Of a DNA stretch of 64,000 nt, positions 1 to 7,993 are shown piece after piece (the stretch's first letter is position 1; each line of letters opens with the position of its first letter). Source of the stretch: Haloarcula litorea. Lineage in GTDB: Archaea; Halobacteriota; Halobacteria; Halobacteriales; Haloarculaceae. Made by a program: the position numbers and the translations under genes. A model generated the notes under the pieces. The model was not told where the DNA came from. It did no database searches and saw nothing but the letters and a program-made list of their open reading frames with translations. The stretch is taken from the NCBI RefSeq assembly GCF_029338195.1, contig NZ_CP119779.1, positions 806,001-870,000 of the forward strand. The letters are read 5' to 3'.

Positions 1-32
1 CGATCCGCCGGTCGCCACGGAACGGTAGGTCG

Positions 33-386
33 TTACTGTGCCGTCGGCGTCGTCTCCTCGCCCATCACCTGCTTGACCTGCAGAGCGGCGGAGGCAGCGA
101 TCCCCTGGGCGAGGTCGTCGCGCTCGTCGTCGGAGATGGTCGCGCTCTCGGGGTCCTCGGGCGTGTAGTCGGCGCTGACGACGGAGCCGACCGGCGGCTG
201 GACGGCGATCCTGGCGCGGGGTCCGGCCTCGCCCTCGCTGATCTCGGACCCGACGACGAACTCGCCGGGCAGCAGCTCGCGGGTCCGGGCGGCGACGCCC
301 GCGAGATCGCGGCGCAGCGCCTTCCGTTGGTCCTGCGTGAGCGTCACCGCCTCCGTCTCGTTGCCGAACGGCGTGTTCCCGTACAT
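33..386 (-). CDS. Conserved haloarchaeal protein, DUF5811-like
   Basis: A 117-residue acidic soluble protein with no signal peptide or membrane segment. The middle contains a hydrophobic strand-rich stretch (PPVGSVVSADYTPE), and the C-terminal third is helical with many Asp and Glu. From memory it resembles the small haloarchaeal DUF5811 family, whose function is unknown. The ATG start is supported by a TATA-like box at 419-425 on the same strand, about 36 bp upstream. It is followed by the window edge, so its downstream partner is not visible. The gene upstream on this strand is the arginine decarboxylase, separated by about 180 bp with its own promoter region, so an operon is unlikely. Confidence 0.72.
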   Translation of the reverse strand: MYGNTPFGNETEAVTLTQDQRKALRRDLAGVAARTRELLPGEFVVGSEISEGEAGPRARIAVQPPVGSVVSADYTPEDPESATISDDERDDLAQGIAASAALQVKQVMGEETTPTAQ

Positions 387-418
387 CGGGGTTCCTGTCC
401 CGGTATGCGGCGTGGTGG

Positions 419-425
419 TATAAAG
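419..425 (-). promoter_or_regulatory. TATA box of the DUF5811-like gene
   Basis: CTTTATA on the minus strand, about 36 bp before the ATG at 386, implying a leader of roughly ten bases. It stands out in GC-rich surroundings. The rest of 426-563 is GC-rich with no recognisable feature. Confidence 0.5.
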
Positions 426-563
426 CCCGTGGCTCCCGCGAGGGGCTGTCGGTGTCGGCGGTGGAGACGGGACGTCTTCGGACGGCCAGCCGGTGCGCTC
501 CGACTCCCGCCCGGGTGGAAGCGAGTGAGACGCGGGCGCGTTCTCCCCGACCGGCCCGGCGTC

Positions 564-1034
564 TCAGACGACGGGGTGGCTCTCGCCGTAGGTCGCCAGC
601 ACGGCCGCCGTGGCGTGGTCGTCGTCGGGCGCGACCGACCGGACGTGGATCTCCTCCTCGACGAACTCCCAGTCCCGGAGGGCCCGGCCAGCGGCCAGCC
701 CCTCGCGGATCTCCGCCCGGACCGCGTCGGGGTCGACACCCTCGACCTCGTAGAAGATCCCGGGGCCGTCGCCGGTGCGCGCCCAGCCGACGCCGGCGGC
801 CGCGCGCTCGCCGGGCGCGGCGGTGGCCGCCGACTGGACGACCTCCAGGGCCTCGCCGGGCGGCCCGAGGTCGGGGGCCGTCCCGACCACCTCGACGGCC
901 GGGCCGGCGGGGATGACCGACGAGAGGGTGAGGAGGTTGTAGTTGTGGACCCCCGCCTCGGCGAGCGCGGCGTCGTAGGACGAGAGTGCCGTCGGGCCGG
1001 TGGCGGTCCCCCAGACGACCCGGATGGTGCTCAT
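564..1034 (-). CDS. pdaD: Pyruvoyl-dependent arginine decarboxylase
   Basis: This 156-residue proenzyme belongs to the PvlArgDC family, which decarboxylates arginine to agmatine. In archaea agmatine feeds polyamine synthesis and the agmatidine modification of tRNA-Ile2. The self-processing site is visible as LLTLSSVIPAG, with the Ser-Ser pair at about residues 38-39. Cleavage there would convert the second Ser into the N-terminal pyruvoyl group. The later GWARTGDGPG stretch and the conserved acidic C-terminal half are typical of the family, and the length matches. I chose the ATG at 1034 (MSTIRVVWGT) over an upstream in-frame one because family members begin directly with this strand. It is a single gene, not obviously in an operon. 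Confidence 0.93.
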   Translation of the reverse strand: MSTIRVVWGTATGPTALSSYDAALAEAGVHNYNLLTLSSVIPAGPAVEVVGTAPDLGPPGEALEVVQSAATAAPGERAAAGVGWARTGDGPGIFYEVEGVDPDAVRAEIREGLAAGRALRDWEFVEEEIHVRSVAPDDDHATAAVLATYGESHPVV

Positions 1035-1076
1035 ACCTCGCACTCGACGACCCGGGCGGTAAGGGATTTCGCTTCG

Positions 1077-2291
1077 CTACGCCGGCGTGAGCGCGTAACA
1101 CATCCCCGGCCGGTCGGGGTCGCCGTCGACCGCCCGCTCCGTGTAGTAGATCGCGTCCGCCGTCACCAGCGGGGCGCTGCTGACGTGGCCGCGGTTCTCG
1201 ACGGCCCACGCGAGGTCGCCGGTCGCCCGGTCGACGGCGTAGAGGTGCGTGTCGTAGGACCCGACCAGCACGTGGTCGGGCGTGGCGACGACGCTGCCGA
1301 TGAGCCAGCCGCCGGTCTCGAAGCGCCACTGCTCCTCGCCGGTGTCCCGGTCGAGGGCGTAGAGGTGGTCGTCGTGGCTGCCGACGTAGACGGTGCCGTC
1401 GTGGACCGCCGGCGCACACATCGCGTCCGCGCCGGTCTCGAACTCCCAGCGCATCGAGCCGTCGGTCACGTCGACGGCGGTGATCGTCTCGGCCCACGAC
1501 GGGACGACGGCGACGCCGTCGTCGACGGCGACGGGAGCCTTCACGTCGTCGCCGGTGTCGTAGGTCCAGGCCCGCTCCAGCCCGGGGAACGTCCACGCGT
1601 AGACGCGGCCGTCGTTCGAACCGAAGAGGAGGACGCCGTGCTCGCGGTCCAGCGCCACCGTCGAGTGGGGGTGGTTCGTCGGCCGCGTGTCGCGCCACTG
1701 GACGCTGCCGGTGGCGGCGTCGACGGCCGCGACGCTGCCGCTCGGGGCCGCGTGTTCGACCGCGACGTACAGCACGCCGTTGTAGTAGGTCGGGCTCGCG
1801 CCGATGGCGTCCCCGAGCTCCGTCCGCCAGCGCCGCCGGCCGGTCTCGACGTCGATGGCCGACACCGCGCCGTCGTAGGCCCCGATGTAGGCCGTGCCGT
1901 TGGCGACCGCCGGCGTCCCGTGGCTCCCGCGACCCGCGTCGGTGAACGTCGTCGCCCACCGGACCTCGCCGTCGGTCGAGAGCGCGCGGATGCGGCCGGT
2001 GTCGTCCGCGACCAGCAGGTCGCCGGTCGGGGCCAGCACCGGGCTCCCCTTCGCGGCCGTGTGGTCGCCCCGGTTCGTCGGGAGCGACCACCGCTTCTCG
2101 ACGGCCGCGGGGATCGACCGGTCGGTGTACCCCCGGTTCAACAGCCCCTGCCGGAACTGCGTGGCCGCCGTCTCGTCGAGCGCCGTGTCCGCCAGGGGGT
2201 CGAACCCCGACTGACAGCCCGCGAGCGACCCGGCGACGGCGGTCCCCAGGCCGGCGAGGAACGTCCGCCGCGTGTGGTCGTCTGCGTGCAC
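1077..2291 (-). CDS. Tat-exported PQQ-like beta-propeller lipoprotein
   Basis: A 404-residue protein. It begins with a twin-arginine signal (RR at 8-9), a short hydrophobic stretch and a lipobox with Cys at about residue 26, so it should be folded in the cytoplasm, exported by Tat and anchored by lipid. The rest consists of repeated blades of the PQQ/PQQ_2 type: recurring units such as VDVETGRRRWRTELG, VDAATGSVQWRD, LDRDTGEEQWRFETG and VDRATGDLAWAVE, about seven or eight in all. These propellers bind partners or act as scaffolds in assembly. No catalytic quinoprotein Cys-Cys pair is seen, so an enzyme role is doubtful. It is transcribed divergently from the lipoprotein at 2400, with both TATA boxes in the shared 108-bp gap. 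Confidence 0.9.
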   Translation of the reverse strand: MHADDHTRRTFLAGLGTAVAGSLAGCQSGFDPLADTALDETAATQFRQGLLNRGYTDRSIPAAVEKRWSLPTNRGDHTAAKGSPVLAPTGDLLVADDTGRIRALSTDGEVRWATTFTDAGRGSHGTPAVANGTAYIGAYDGAVSAIDVETGRRRWRTELGDAIGASPTYYNGVLYVAVEHAAPSGSVAAVDAATGSVQWRDTRPTNHPHSTVALDREHGVLLFGSNDGRVYAWTFPGLERAWTYDTGDDVKAPVAVDDGVAVVPSWAETITAVDVTDGSMRWEFETGADAMCAPAVHDGTVYVGSHDDHLYALDRDTGEEQWRFETGGWLIGSVVATPDHVLVGSYDTHLYAVDRATGDLAWAVENRGHVSSAPLVTADAIYYTERAVDGDPDRPGMCYALTPA

Positions 2292-2315
2292 GCCCTGCCG
2301 TACCGCGCCGGCCCG

Positions 2316-2323
2316 CTTAAATT
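2316..2323 (-). promoter_or_regulatory. TATA box of the beta-propeller lipoprotein
   Basis: AATTTAAG on the minus strand, centred about 28 bp upstream of the ATG at 2291. That spacing puts transcription start at or near the start codon, so the mRNA is probably leaderless. Confidence 0.6.
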
Positions 2324-2368
2324 GCGCGACGGCGGCGGTCGCTCAAACCGCGCCCGACCGTCCAGAAA

Positions 2369-2377
2369 GGGTTTAGA
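2369..2377 (+). promoter_or_regulatory. TATA box of the lipoprotein gene at 2400
   Basis: GGGTTTAGA, about 27 bp before the ATG at 2400, again consistent with a leaderless transcript. It supports starting this gene at 2400 rather than using the much longer in-frame open stretch that begins near 327. Confidence 0.58.
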
Positions 2378-2399
2378 ACGGGCACGCGACGACGCACCT

Positions 2400-3902
2400 A
2401 TGCGACGACGCGCCCTCCTCGCCGCGCTCTCGGCCGGCGTGTCCGGCCTCGCGGGCTGTTCGTTCGGATCGCCGGGCGACGATCGGGCACACACCGCCGT
2501 CGATCCCGCCGAGACCGACACGCCGACACACTCGCAGCCGAACACGGACGCCGACGGCGGAGCACGGACCGGCGACCCGCCACGCCCCGAGGACCCCCGA
2601 CACGTGGTCGCCCTCGACACCGGCCCCCGGACGTACGCGCTCTCGCCGTACATCCGGGTCGACGACGGCGGCCGGGTCGCGCTGTGGTTCGACCGGACCG
2701 CCACGGCCGACCACCCGGCCCGCCTGCGCGGGTGGCTCCGGAACGGCAACCCCTACGAGAACACCTTCGAGGTCCAGTGGATTCCGGCGGTCGGCGACGT
2801 CCACGCTCGTCAGCCGCGGGGCCACGACCACGAGGCCGCCCTCCACCTCGCGCCCACCGAGGACAACGCGCTCGCGGCGACGGTCCCCGACGTCACCCGC
2901 GACGAGAGCGGCTACTGGCGGGCCGAAGACGTCGGGCCGTGGCTGGTCGAGACCCACCGCCTCGCCCCCGGGGAGTGGGTCCCGCTAGCGTACGACGTGG
3001 TCGGCTCGCCCGGGATGTCCGGCCGGCCGACCGGGACCTACGAGTTCGGCGACGGCGCGACCCTGACCGTCTGGGACGCCGCCAGCCCCGGTCCCGACGG
3101 CGACTCCCGGTTCGCCGGGCGGTCGGTCCCCGCGATGGACGGCGAGGGGAGCGTCGCGTGGTTCCACCAGGCCGGCCCGGAGACGACGGCGTTCGTCCGG
3201 CCCTCTGCCGAGCGCGTCGCGCTGGACGCGCAGGTCGCCTTCGAGATGGTCAACCACAGCCACGAGCGGTTGCAGTGTGGCCACTGGAACCTCCACAAGC
3301 TCGTCGACGGCGAGTGGTTCCACGTCGGGCCGACGGTCCACACCTCCGACTGTCGGCTGCTCCCGCCGGGGGGCCGAAAGGAGTGGCACCTGCGGGCGTT
3401 CAACGCCGACGCCGTCGGCGGCTGCGACGAACCGGGGCTCACTCGCGGCTACCTCGGCGGCGGCACCTACGGCGTCGTCGCCGGCTACGGCACCCCCGAG
3501 CCCGAGAGCGGCGCGCTCGTGGACCTGGTCGGCGACCCGGTCGAGGTGGTGCCGACCGACGACGCCGACGCGACCCGCGACGGCGACACCGTCACGGTCA
3601 CCCTGCCGGAGTACGGCGACGGGGAACACCCGCCGGACGCGGCGGTGACGCTCCGCCGGGCCGACGCCGCCGACGAGCGGGTCATCGCCGAGCAGGTGAT
3701 GCGGACCGGCGGCTTCCTGTCGAGCGGGCGGGGCCTCCGGAACTGCCTGCCGTTCCTGACCGAGGGCGTCGCGCGGGTCGTCCTCCGGGCCGACGGCCAC
3801 GTCGCCGACGCCGTCCTCGGCCACGACGCCGACGGCCGGCGGTTCCGGTTCCGCGGGCGGGCCTACGCCGTCGAGCGCGGGACGGGCCGAGGCGACCGGT
3901 GA
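2400..3902 (+). CDS. Secreted lipoprotein with Ig-like domains, unknown function
   Basis: A 500-residue protein. It starts with a basic triplet (RRR at 2-4), a hydrophobic stretch and a lipobox Cys at residue 20, followed by a Thr/Asp-rich linker, so it is a probable Tat lipoprotein. The exported part looks beta-rich. Around residues 270-340 there is a segment reading as an Ig-like structural domain (FEMVNHSHERLQCG, HWNLHKLVDGEWF), with two further Cys (TSDCRLL, GGCDEPG) that could pair. No enzymatic motif is seen. The open frame runs upstream to 327, but that part is antisense to two clear genes and lacks normal protein character, so the ATG with TATA box and signal peptide is preferred. The IS at 3905 inserted exactly at the stop codon, leaving the reading frame intact. 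Confidence 0.82.
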   Translation: MRRRALLAALSAGVSGLAGCSFGSPGDDRAHTAVDPAETDTPTHSQPNTDADGGARTGDPPRPEDPRHVVALDTGPRTYALSPYIRVDDGGRVALWFDRTATADHPARLRGWLRNGNPYENTFEVQWIPAVGDVHARQPRGHDHEAALHLAPTEDNALAATVPDVTRDESGYWRAEDVGPWLVETHRLAPGEWVPLAYDVVGSPGMSGRPTGTYEFGDGATLTVWDAASPGPDGDSRFAGRSVPAMDGEGSVAWFHQAGPETTAFVRPSAERVALDAQVAFEMVNHSHERLQCGHWNLHKLVDGEWFHVGPTVHTSDCRLLPPGGRKEWHLRAFNADAVGGCDEPGLTRGYLGGGTYGVVAGYGTPEPESGALVDLVGDPVEVVPTDDADATRDGDTVTVTLPEYGDGEHPPDAAVTLRRADAADERVIAEQVMRTGGFLSSGRGLRNCLPFLTEGVARVVLRADGHVADAVLGHDADGRRFRFRGRAYAVERGTGRGDR

Positions 3903-3904
3903 GC
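3896..3904 (+). repeat. Left target-site duplication of the IS
   Basis: CCGGTGAGC abuts the left end of the element and is repeated exactly at 4597-4605 next to the right end. It includes the TGA stop of the preceding gene. A 9-bp match is seen; IS6 elements usually duplicate 8 bp, so one base may be coincidental. Confidence 0.85.
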
Positions 3905-4596
3905 CGTCGTGTTAAGATAAGGATGAGGCGGTCGGTGTTTCGAATGTTCTATGCCCGAAATCGACCGCCTCACCGGTGATAGCGACTGGATCGATTTGGA
4001 TTTTATGGAGCGAGAGCGGACACCGGAGGGGATCGTTGAAGTGGGTATTCAGTTGCATCTGGCTGGTCTATCGCTTTCGAATACCAAACAGTATCTTGAG
4101 AGGTTGGGTGTCAAACGCAGTCGAACGGCGATCCACAACTGGGTGCAGAAGGCTGATCTACAGCCAACCGGCACGAGATCGTCGAATTACATCGCGGTCG
4201 ATGAGACTGTAATTCAGCTCGGAACCGAGCGCTACTGGCTGTACGCCGCTGTCGATCCCAAGACCAACGAGTTCCTCCACGTACGGCTGTTTCCAACGAC
4301 AAACTCAGGTCTAACACACGTGTTTCTGCGTGAACTCCGCGAGAAACACGCCATCGACGATGCGGTGTTTCTCATCGATGACGCCGACCATCTCCAAGCT
4401 GCACTGTCGCGGTTTGGACTCCGATTTCATATTCGTCGCCACGGAAATCGGAATAGCGTCGAACGTGTCTTTCGTGAGGTAAAACGACGAACATCCTCGT
4501 TCTCAAATACGTTTAGCAACGTCGAGCCGGCGACAGCAGAATCTTGGCTCGAAGCATTCGCCGTCTGGTGGAACCGATGCCAAAGTTAACACGACG
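3905..4596 (+). mobile_element. Complete IS6-like insertion sequence (692 bp)
   Basis: The ends carry an 11-bp perfect terminal inverted repeat: CGTCGTGTTAA at 3905-3915 and its complement TTAACACGACG at 4586-4596. The element contains one transposase gene and is flanked by a 9-bp direct repeat. Its base composition is much closer to 50% GC than the neighbouring genes, and its codon use differs from theirs, as expected for a mobile element. The intact ends, intact gene and identical target duplications suggest a recent insertion. I cannot give the exact IS name; it resembles the haloarchaeal ISH14/ISH15 group within IS6. Confidence 0.9.
3951..4589 (+). CDS. IS6 family transposase (DDE)
   Basis: A 212-residue transposase that should catalyse replicative transposition of its own element. 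The N-terminal part includes a helix-turn-helix-like segment (GLSLSNTKQYLERLGVKRSR). The RNase H-like core shows the DDE residues in YIAVDETVIQL, the second Asp in VFLIDDADHL, and the Glu in NSVERVFREVKRR followed by the usual basic helix. Length and order fit haloarchaeal IS6 transposases. The TAA stop lies inside the right terminal inverted repeat, a compact arrangement. The gene has more A/T-ending codons than its neighbours, marking it as acquired. It appears intact and potentially active. Confidence 0.92.
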   Translation: MPEIDRLTGDSDWIDLDFMERERTPEGIVEVGIQLHLAGLSLSNTKQYLERLGVKRSRTAIHNWVQKADLQPTGTRSSNYIAVDETVIQLGTERYWLYAAVDPKTNEFLHVRLFPTTNSGLTHVFLRELREKHAIDDAVFLIDDADHLQAALSRFGLRFHIRRHGNRNSVERVFREVKRRTSSFSNTFSNVEPATAESWLEAFAVWWNRCQS

Positions 4597-4605
4597 CCGG
4601 TGAGC
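4597..4605 (+). repeat. Right target-site duplication of the IS
   Basis: CCGGTGAGC, identical to 3896-3904. Joining the two flanks across one copy restores an uninterrupted gene end followed by GC-rich intergenic sequence, which confirms a simple insertion. Confidence 0.85.
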
Positions 4606-4633
4606 CGCGGACGACGCCACCGCTACCGCCCGT

Positions 4634-6892
4634 TCAGGAGTCGGTCGCCAGCCGCCGCCGGAGCGCGCGCGCCGAGTCCGTCCGGTTGATCGGTGCCGTC
4701 GCGAACACGGGGAACCCGGCCTCCGTCTCCGCGTACAGGCGCAGGTACCGCGTCTCGGGGGTGACACCCATCTCGTCGACGGGCACTGTACAGACGAGTT
4801 CGTCCACACCGTCGCCGTCCACGTCGCGGTGGGTGTGGTCGCTCGGAGTCGCGCCCCGGCCGGTGTTGACCGCACGCCACGACCCGATCCGGGCCGTCGC
4901 CGGGTCGACGTCGGTCGGGCCGCCGTACTCCCGGGGCTGGTCGGTCGCCGGGTCCCGCTCGTAGCCGTCGGGCAGCGTCGGCCCCTCGTCGCGCCAGTCC
5001 TCGACGAGCCCGCGCAGCCCGTCGAGCCCGACCGCGTCGTCGCGCCACGCGCCGGCCGCCGTCGACAGCGCCGCCTCGGAGACCGCCGCGTCGCCGGCCC
5101 CGAGGGCGACCTCGATCGTCTCGTCCGTCCCGTCGACCGACGGGACCCCCCCGGTCCCGGGTTCGACGAGGAGCGGCGGGCGGGCCGCACGGGCCGGCGG
5201 GAGGCCGCGCAGCGTCAGCGGCGGGACGACGTAGTTGCCACGACGGGTCGTCTCGAGGAAGTTCGCGATGCCGTTCGCGTCAGGCGTCACCTCGTCCCGG
5301 ATGTCGTCGTGCTGGATGCGGGCGTCCCCGGTCAGGCCGAACGCCTTCGAGTCGAAGGCGACCCCGTTCATCGCCTGCCGCATATACGCCATATAGGGGT
5401 TGAACCGCATCAGCGCCACGAAGAGGTTCCCCGGGCGGTTCTGTTCGACGGTGTCGACGTCCCGCCGGAGGATGACCTGTTCGGCCTCCTGTGGCCCGTC
5501 GTGGCCCGGCAGCGTGTCGTAGTCGGTCCCCGACTCCGTGGCCTCAACCTCCTGCCGGAGCGGGTCGTCCTCGGGCAACGCGTCGGTCAGCCGCTCGTTG
5601 AGGTCGAAACGCGCCCGAGCGGTCTTCTGGACGTGGCCGACGACGCCCTCGGACTCGGCGTCGGCCTCGGTCGCCTCGGCGACGTCCCGGTCGTCGCTAC
5701 TGACGTCCCGCATCGGCCGGTCGCCCGGCGCGTTGGAGTTGCCCAGTTCCTCGCCGACGACGCCGGTGTTGTCGGCGTCGTGGTGTGGACTGAACATCCG
5801 CTCGCGGCGGCCCTGCGTGTCGTAGTCGTACCACGAGTCGAGGTCGATGTCCAGTTTCGAGACGTGTGCGACGGTCCCCTGGGCGAAGACGCCGGGCGGT
5901 TTCGGTTCGACGAGGCGTTGCTCCTCGACCATCGTGGCGTTGGTCTCCCGCGGGACGCTGTTGCGGAACAGGTCGTTGAACCCCATCGAGAGCTTCGCCG
6001 CCGGATGGTCGCCCTCGGCGTCCTCGTCGGGGATGTCGGAGGGGTAGACGCCCTCGGGGTCATCCTCGCCGCCCTCGGCTTCGAGGTTGTCGTGGCCGGT
6101 GAAGCCGACGCGCCGGGCGGGGTAGTCCGTGGGCTTCGAGAACACGCCCGAGAGGTCGGCGTCGAGCGACCGCGTCTCCCCGCCGACGTCGACCGTCTCG
6201 CCCCACAGCAGCGCCTCGGCCGCCAGCAGCACCTCCTCGTGGTCGCTGGCGAGGTGGACGACGGCGTCGTAGCTGTCGGCGACGGGGTCCTCGTGGGGGA
6301 GCGTCACCCCCGGCGTGTCGATGAGTGTCTCGGGGCGAAGGAGCCCCGGCTTGGCGAACCCGCTGTCGGGGTCCAGCCCAAGCGGGAGCGACTCGGCGTA
6401 GCGGTCGAAGTACGCCGCCGAGTAGCCGACGGTGAACAGCAGTCCCTCGTCGCGCCAGTCGAAGGTCGCCTCCAACTCCCGGAACGCCGCCGTCGCCGCC
6501 CGCCGGTCGGCCTCGGTCGGCCGGCCGTCGCCCAGGTAGTCCAGGTGCAAGAGGAGGTGGCGACCCGGCGGGATCGACGTCTCCCGGGTCGGGTCGTACT
6601 GCTCGTAGGCGTCCCAGGCGTGCTGGCGGTTCGCGCGCTCGGCGACCGTCACCGGGTCGTCCGTCGTCGCGGCGGCGACGGCCCCCGCCGACCCGTCGAA
6701 CAGCCCCATCGCGGACTCCAGCGCGCCGACGCCGCCGATGAGCAGCGCCGACTTGAGGAACGACCGCCTGTCGACTCCCGCCGGCGGCCCGCCGGACGAG
6801 TCGCCGTCACCCGCCGGCGTCGCGTCGCCGCCGTCTTCCGGATCGCTCGCTCCGTCGTCGGAGTGGAACGGACAGCCCCCCACGTCACTCAC
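4634..6892 (-). CDS. Tat-exported DyP-peroxidase-like protein (DUF7405 type)
   Basis: A 752-residue protein. An acidic, Gly-rich N-terminal tail precedes a Tat motif (DRRSFLKSALLIGG, RR at about 42-43). The central part resembles the dye-decolorising peroxidase fold: GFNDLFRNS sits where DyP enzymes have GxxDG, followed by KLDIDLDSWYD, MFSPHH with a candidate heme-ligand His, and the late GNLFVALMRFNPYMAYMRQ segment. The canonical GxxDG ends in Leu here, so peroxidase activity is uncertain. The family, from memory, is haloarchaeal DUF7405. The last 100 residues include DVDGDGVDELVC, like a calcium-binding FG-GAP motif, so the C-terminus may be a separate domain. Its start overlaps the end of the upstream gene by 8 bp, so the two are probably co-transcribed. 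Confidence 0.75.
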   Translation of the reverse strand: MSDVGGCPFHSDDGASDPEDGGDATPAGDGDSSGGPPAGVDRRSFLKSALLIGGVGALESAMGLFDGSAGAVAAATTDDPVTVAERANRQHAWDAYEQYDPTRETSIPPGRHLLLHLDYLGDGRPTEADRRAATAAFRELEATFDWRDEGLLFTVGYSAAYFDRYAESLPLGLDPDSGFAKPGLLRPETLIDTPGVTLPHEDPVADSYDAVVHLASDHEEVLLAAEALLWGETVDVGGETRSLDADLSGVFSKPTDYPARRVGFTGHDNLEAEGGEDDPEGVYPSDIPDEDAEGDHPAAKLSMGFNDLFRNSVPRETNATMVEEQRLVEPKPPGVFAQGTVAHVSKLDIDLDSWYDYDTQGRRERMFSPHHDADNTGVVGEELGNSNAPGDRPMRDVSSDDRDVAEATEADAESEGVVGHVQKTARARFDLNERLTDALPEDDPLRQEVEATESGTDYDTLPGHDGPQEAEQVILRRDVDTVEQNRPGNLFVALMRFNPYMAYMRQAMNGVAFDSKAFGLTGDARIQHDDIRDEVTPDANGIANFLETTRRGNYVVPPLTLRGLPPARAARPPLLVEPGTGGVPSVDGTDETIEVALGAGDAAVSEAALSTAAGAWRDDAVGLDGLRGLVEDWRDEGPTLPDGYERDPATDQPREYGGPTDVDPATARIGSWRAVNTGRGATPSDHTHRDVDGDGVDELVCTVPVDEMGVTPETRYLRLYAETEAGFPVFATAPINRTDSARALRRRLATDS

Positions 6893-7814
6893 CCCCCACG
6901 GTCACGTCGGCCGCGCCCGTCCGGACGGTGTCGGCCTCGCTGTCGACGACCGTCGGCGCGAGCGTGTACGTCCCCTCGTCGTCGGTCACGGCCACCTCGT
7001 AGCGGAGTGCGAGCGTCCCCGGCCCGATCCCGTCGAAGAGGACGAGCGCACCGCCCGGTGCCACGTCCGCCACCGCCGGCGTCACCGACAGGCCGTCGAC
7101 GGTCGCGTCCGTCAGCGTCGGCTCGCCGAGTCCGGCCGGGAGCCGCTCGAAGACGTCGACCGGCTGGCGCTCCCCGAGCGTGACGCGAGTCGTCACCCGG
7201 AGGCGCTCGCCCGGGTCGGGGGCCGTCGTCGAGAGCCGGCGCGTCGCGTCGAACGACGGGGTCGTGCCGCCGTCGCCGCCCCCGTCTCCCGCACCCGTCT
7301 CCGCACGCGCGGCCGCCAGCGCGTGGACGGTGAACGACTCGACGAGCGGGCCGTCCTCCGGCGTGTCGCGCGTGTCGATGGTGAAGCCGACGGCCGCGCT
7401 CCCGCCCGTCGGCAGCCGGACGGCGTCTCCCTCGCTCTCGACCGGGCCGCCGTCGGCGTGGAACTCGACGTGTTCCGAGTCGTGTGTGATCCAGAGGACG
7501 ACCGGCTGTGTCCCCTGGTTCGTCGCGCGGAACGCTCGCTGGACCACCGTGACGGCGTCGTCGTTGACGCCCTCGCCGGCGACGGCGTCGTTGGACGGCG
7601 AGAGGTCCAGCGCCAGCTCCCCGTCGTCGACCGTCGCGTACGCCCCGTTCGGCCCCGTGGCCGGTTCCAGCGCCAGGTACGCCGACGCGTCCCCGACGAC
7701 CGACACGTCGACCGTTCGCTCGGCGGCGACGCTGCTGAACGCCTCGCTGCCGACGACTGTGCTCCCGAGTGCCGACGCTCCCCCGAGCGCCAACAACAGT
7801 TCTTTCCGTGACAT
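6885..7814 (-). CDS. DUF1102-like secreted protein
   Basis: A 309-residue exported protein and first gene of a two-gene operon with the DyP-like protein. The N-terminus (MSRKELLLALGGASALGS) is a hydrophobic signal, followed by a segment ending in SEAFSSVAAERTVDVSVVGDASAYLALEP. This is the hallmark of haloarchaeal DUF1102 proteins, which are abundant, secreted and of unknown function. A Gly-rich linker near residues 180-190 separates two beta-rich halves; the second half looks like an Ig/CARDB-type domain. No catalytic residues are evident. A TATA-like box (CTTTATCC on this strand, 7854-7861) lies about 45 bp upstream. A structural or matrix role supporting the co-transcribed DyP-like protein is my inference. 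Confidence 0.8.
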   Translation of the reverse strand: MSRKELLLALGGASALGSTVVGSEAFSSVAAERTVDVSVVGDASAYLALEPATGPNGAYATVDDGELALDLSPSNDAVAGEGVNDDAVTVVQRAFRATNQGTQPVVLWITHDSEHVEFHADGGPVESEGDAVRLPTGGSAAVGFTIDTRDTPEDGPLVESFTVHALAAARAETGAGDGGGDGGTTPSFDATRRLSTTAPDPGERLRVTTRVTLGERQPVDVFERLPAGLGEPTLTDATVDGLSVTPAVADVAPGGALVLFDGIGPGTLALRYEVAVTDDEGTYTLAPTVVDSEADTVRTGAADVTVGGE

Positions 7815-7993
7815 ACAACCCCCGTTTCCCTACCACCCCCTCAGGAGTTTCCTCGGATAAAGGAGTCAGACCGTTCATCGGAGACGGCGGCCGCGGTCTG
7901 CGAGCAAACGGTCGTTGAACCAGGCGAGCGGGGCGAAAAGACCGATTGAACCCCGCGCTCCGTCGGACTGCTATATAGCTCGCCGTCCGTCGC

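Noticed and set aside
327-2399. Very long plus-strand open frame in front of the lipoprotein at 2400
   Set aside because: It is antisense to the arginine decarboxylase and the beta-propeller gene, is rich in Arg/Gly/Val in a shadow-frame manner, and the real gene has a TATA box and signal peptide at 2400.
4829-7183. Plus-strand open frame of almost 800 codons
   Set aside because: Antisense shadow of the DyP-like gene; Arg/Val/Gly-rich with no motif. High-GC third positions keep such frames open.
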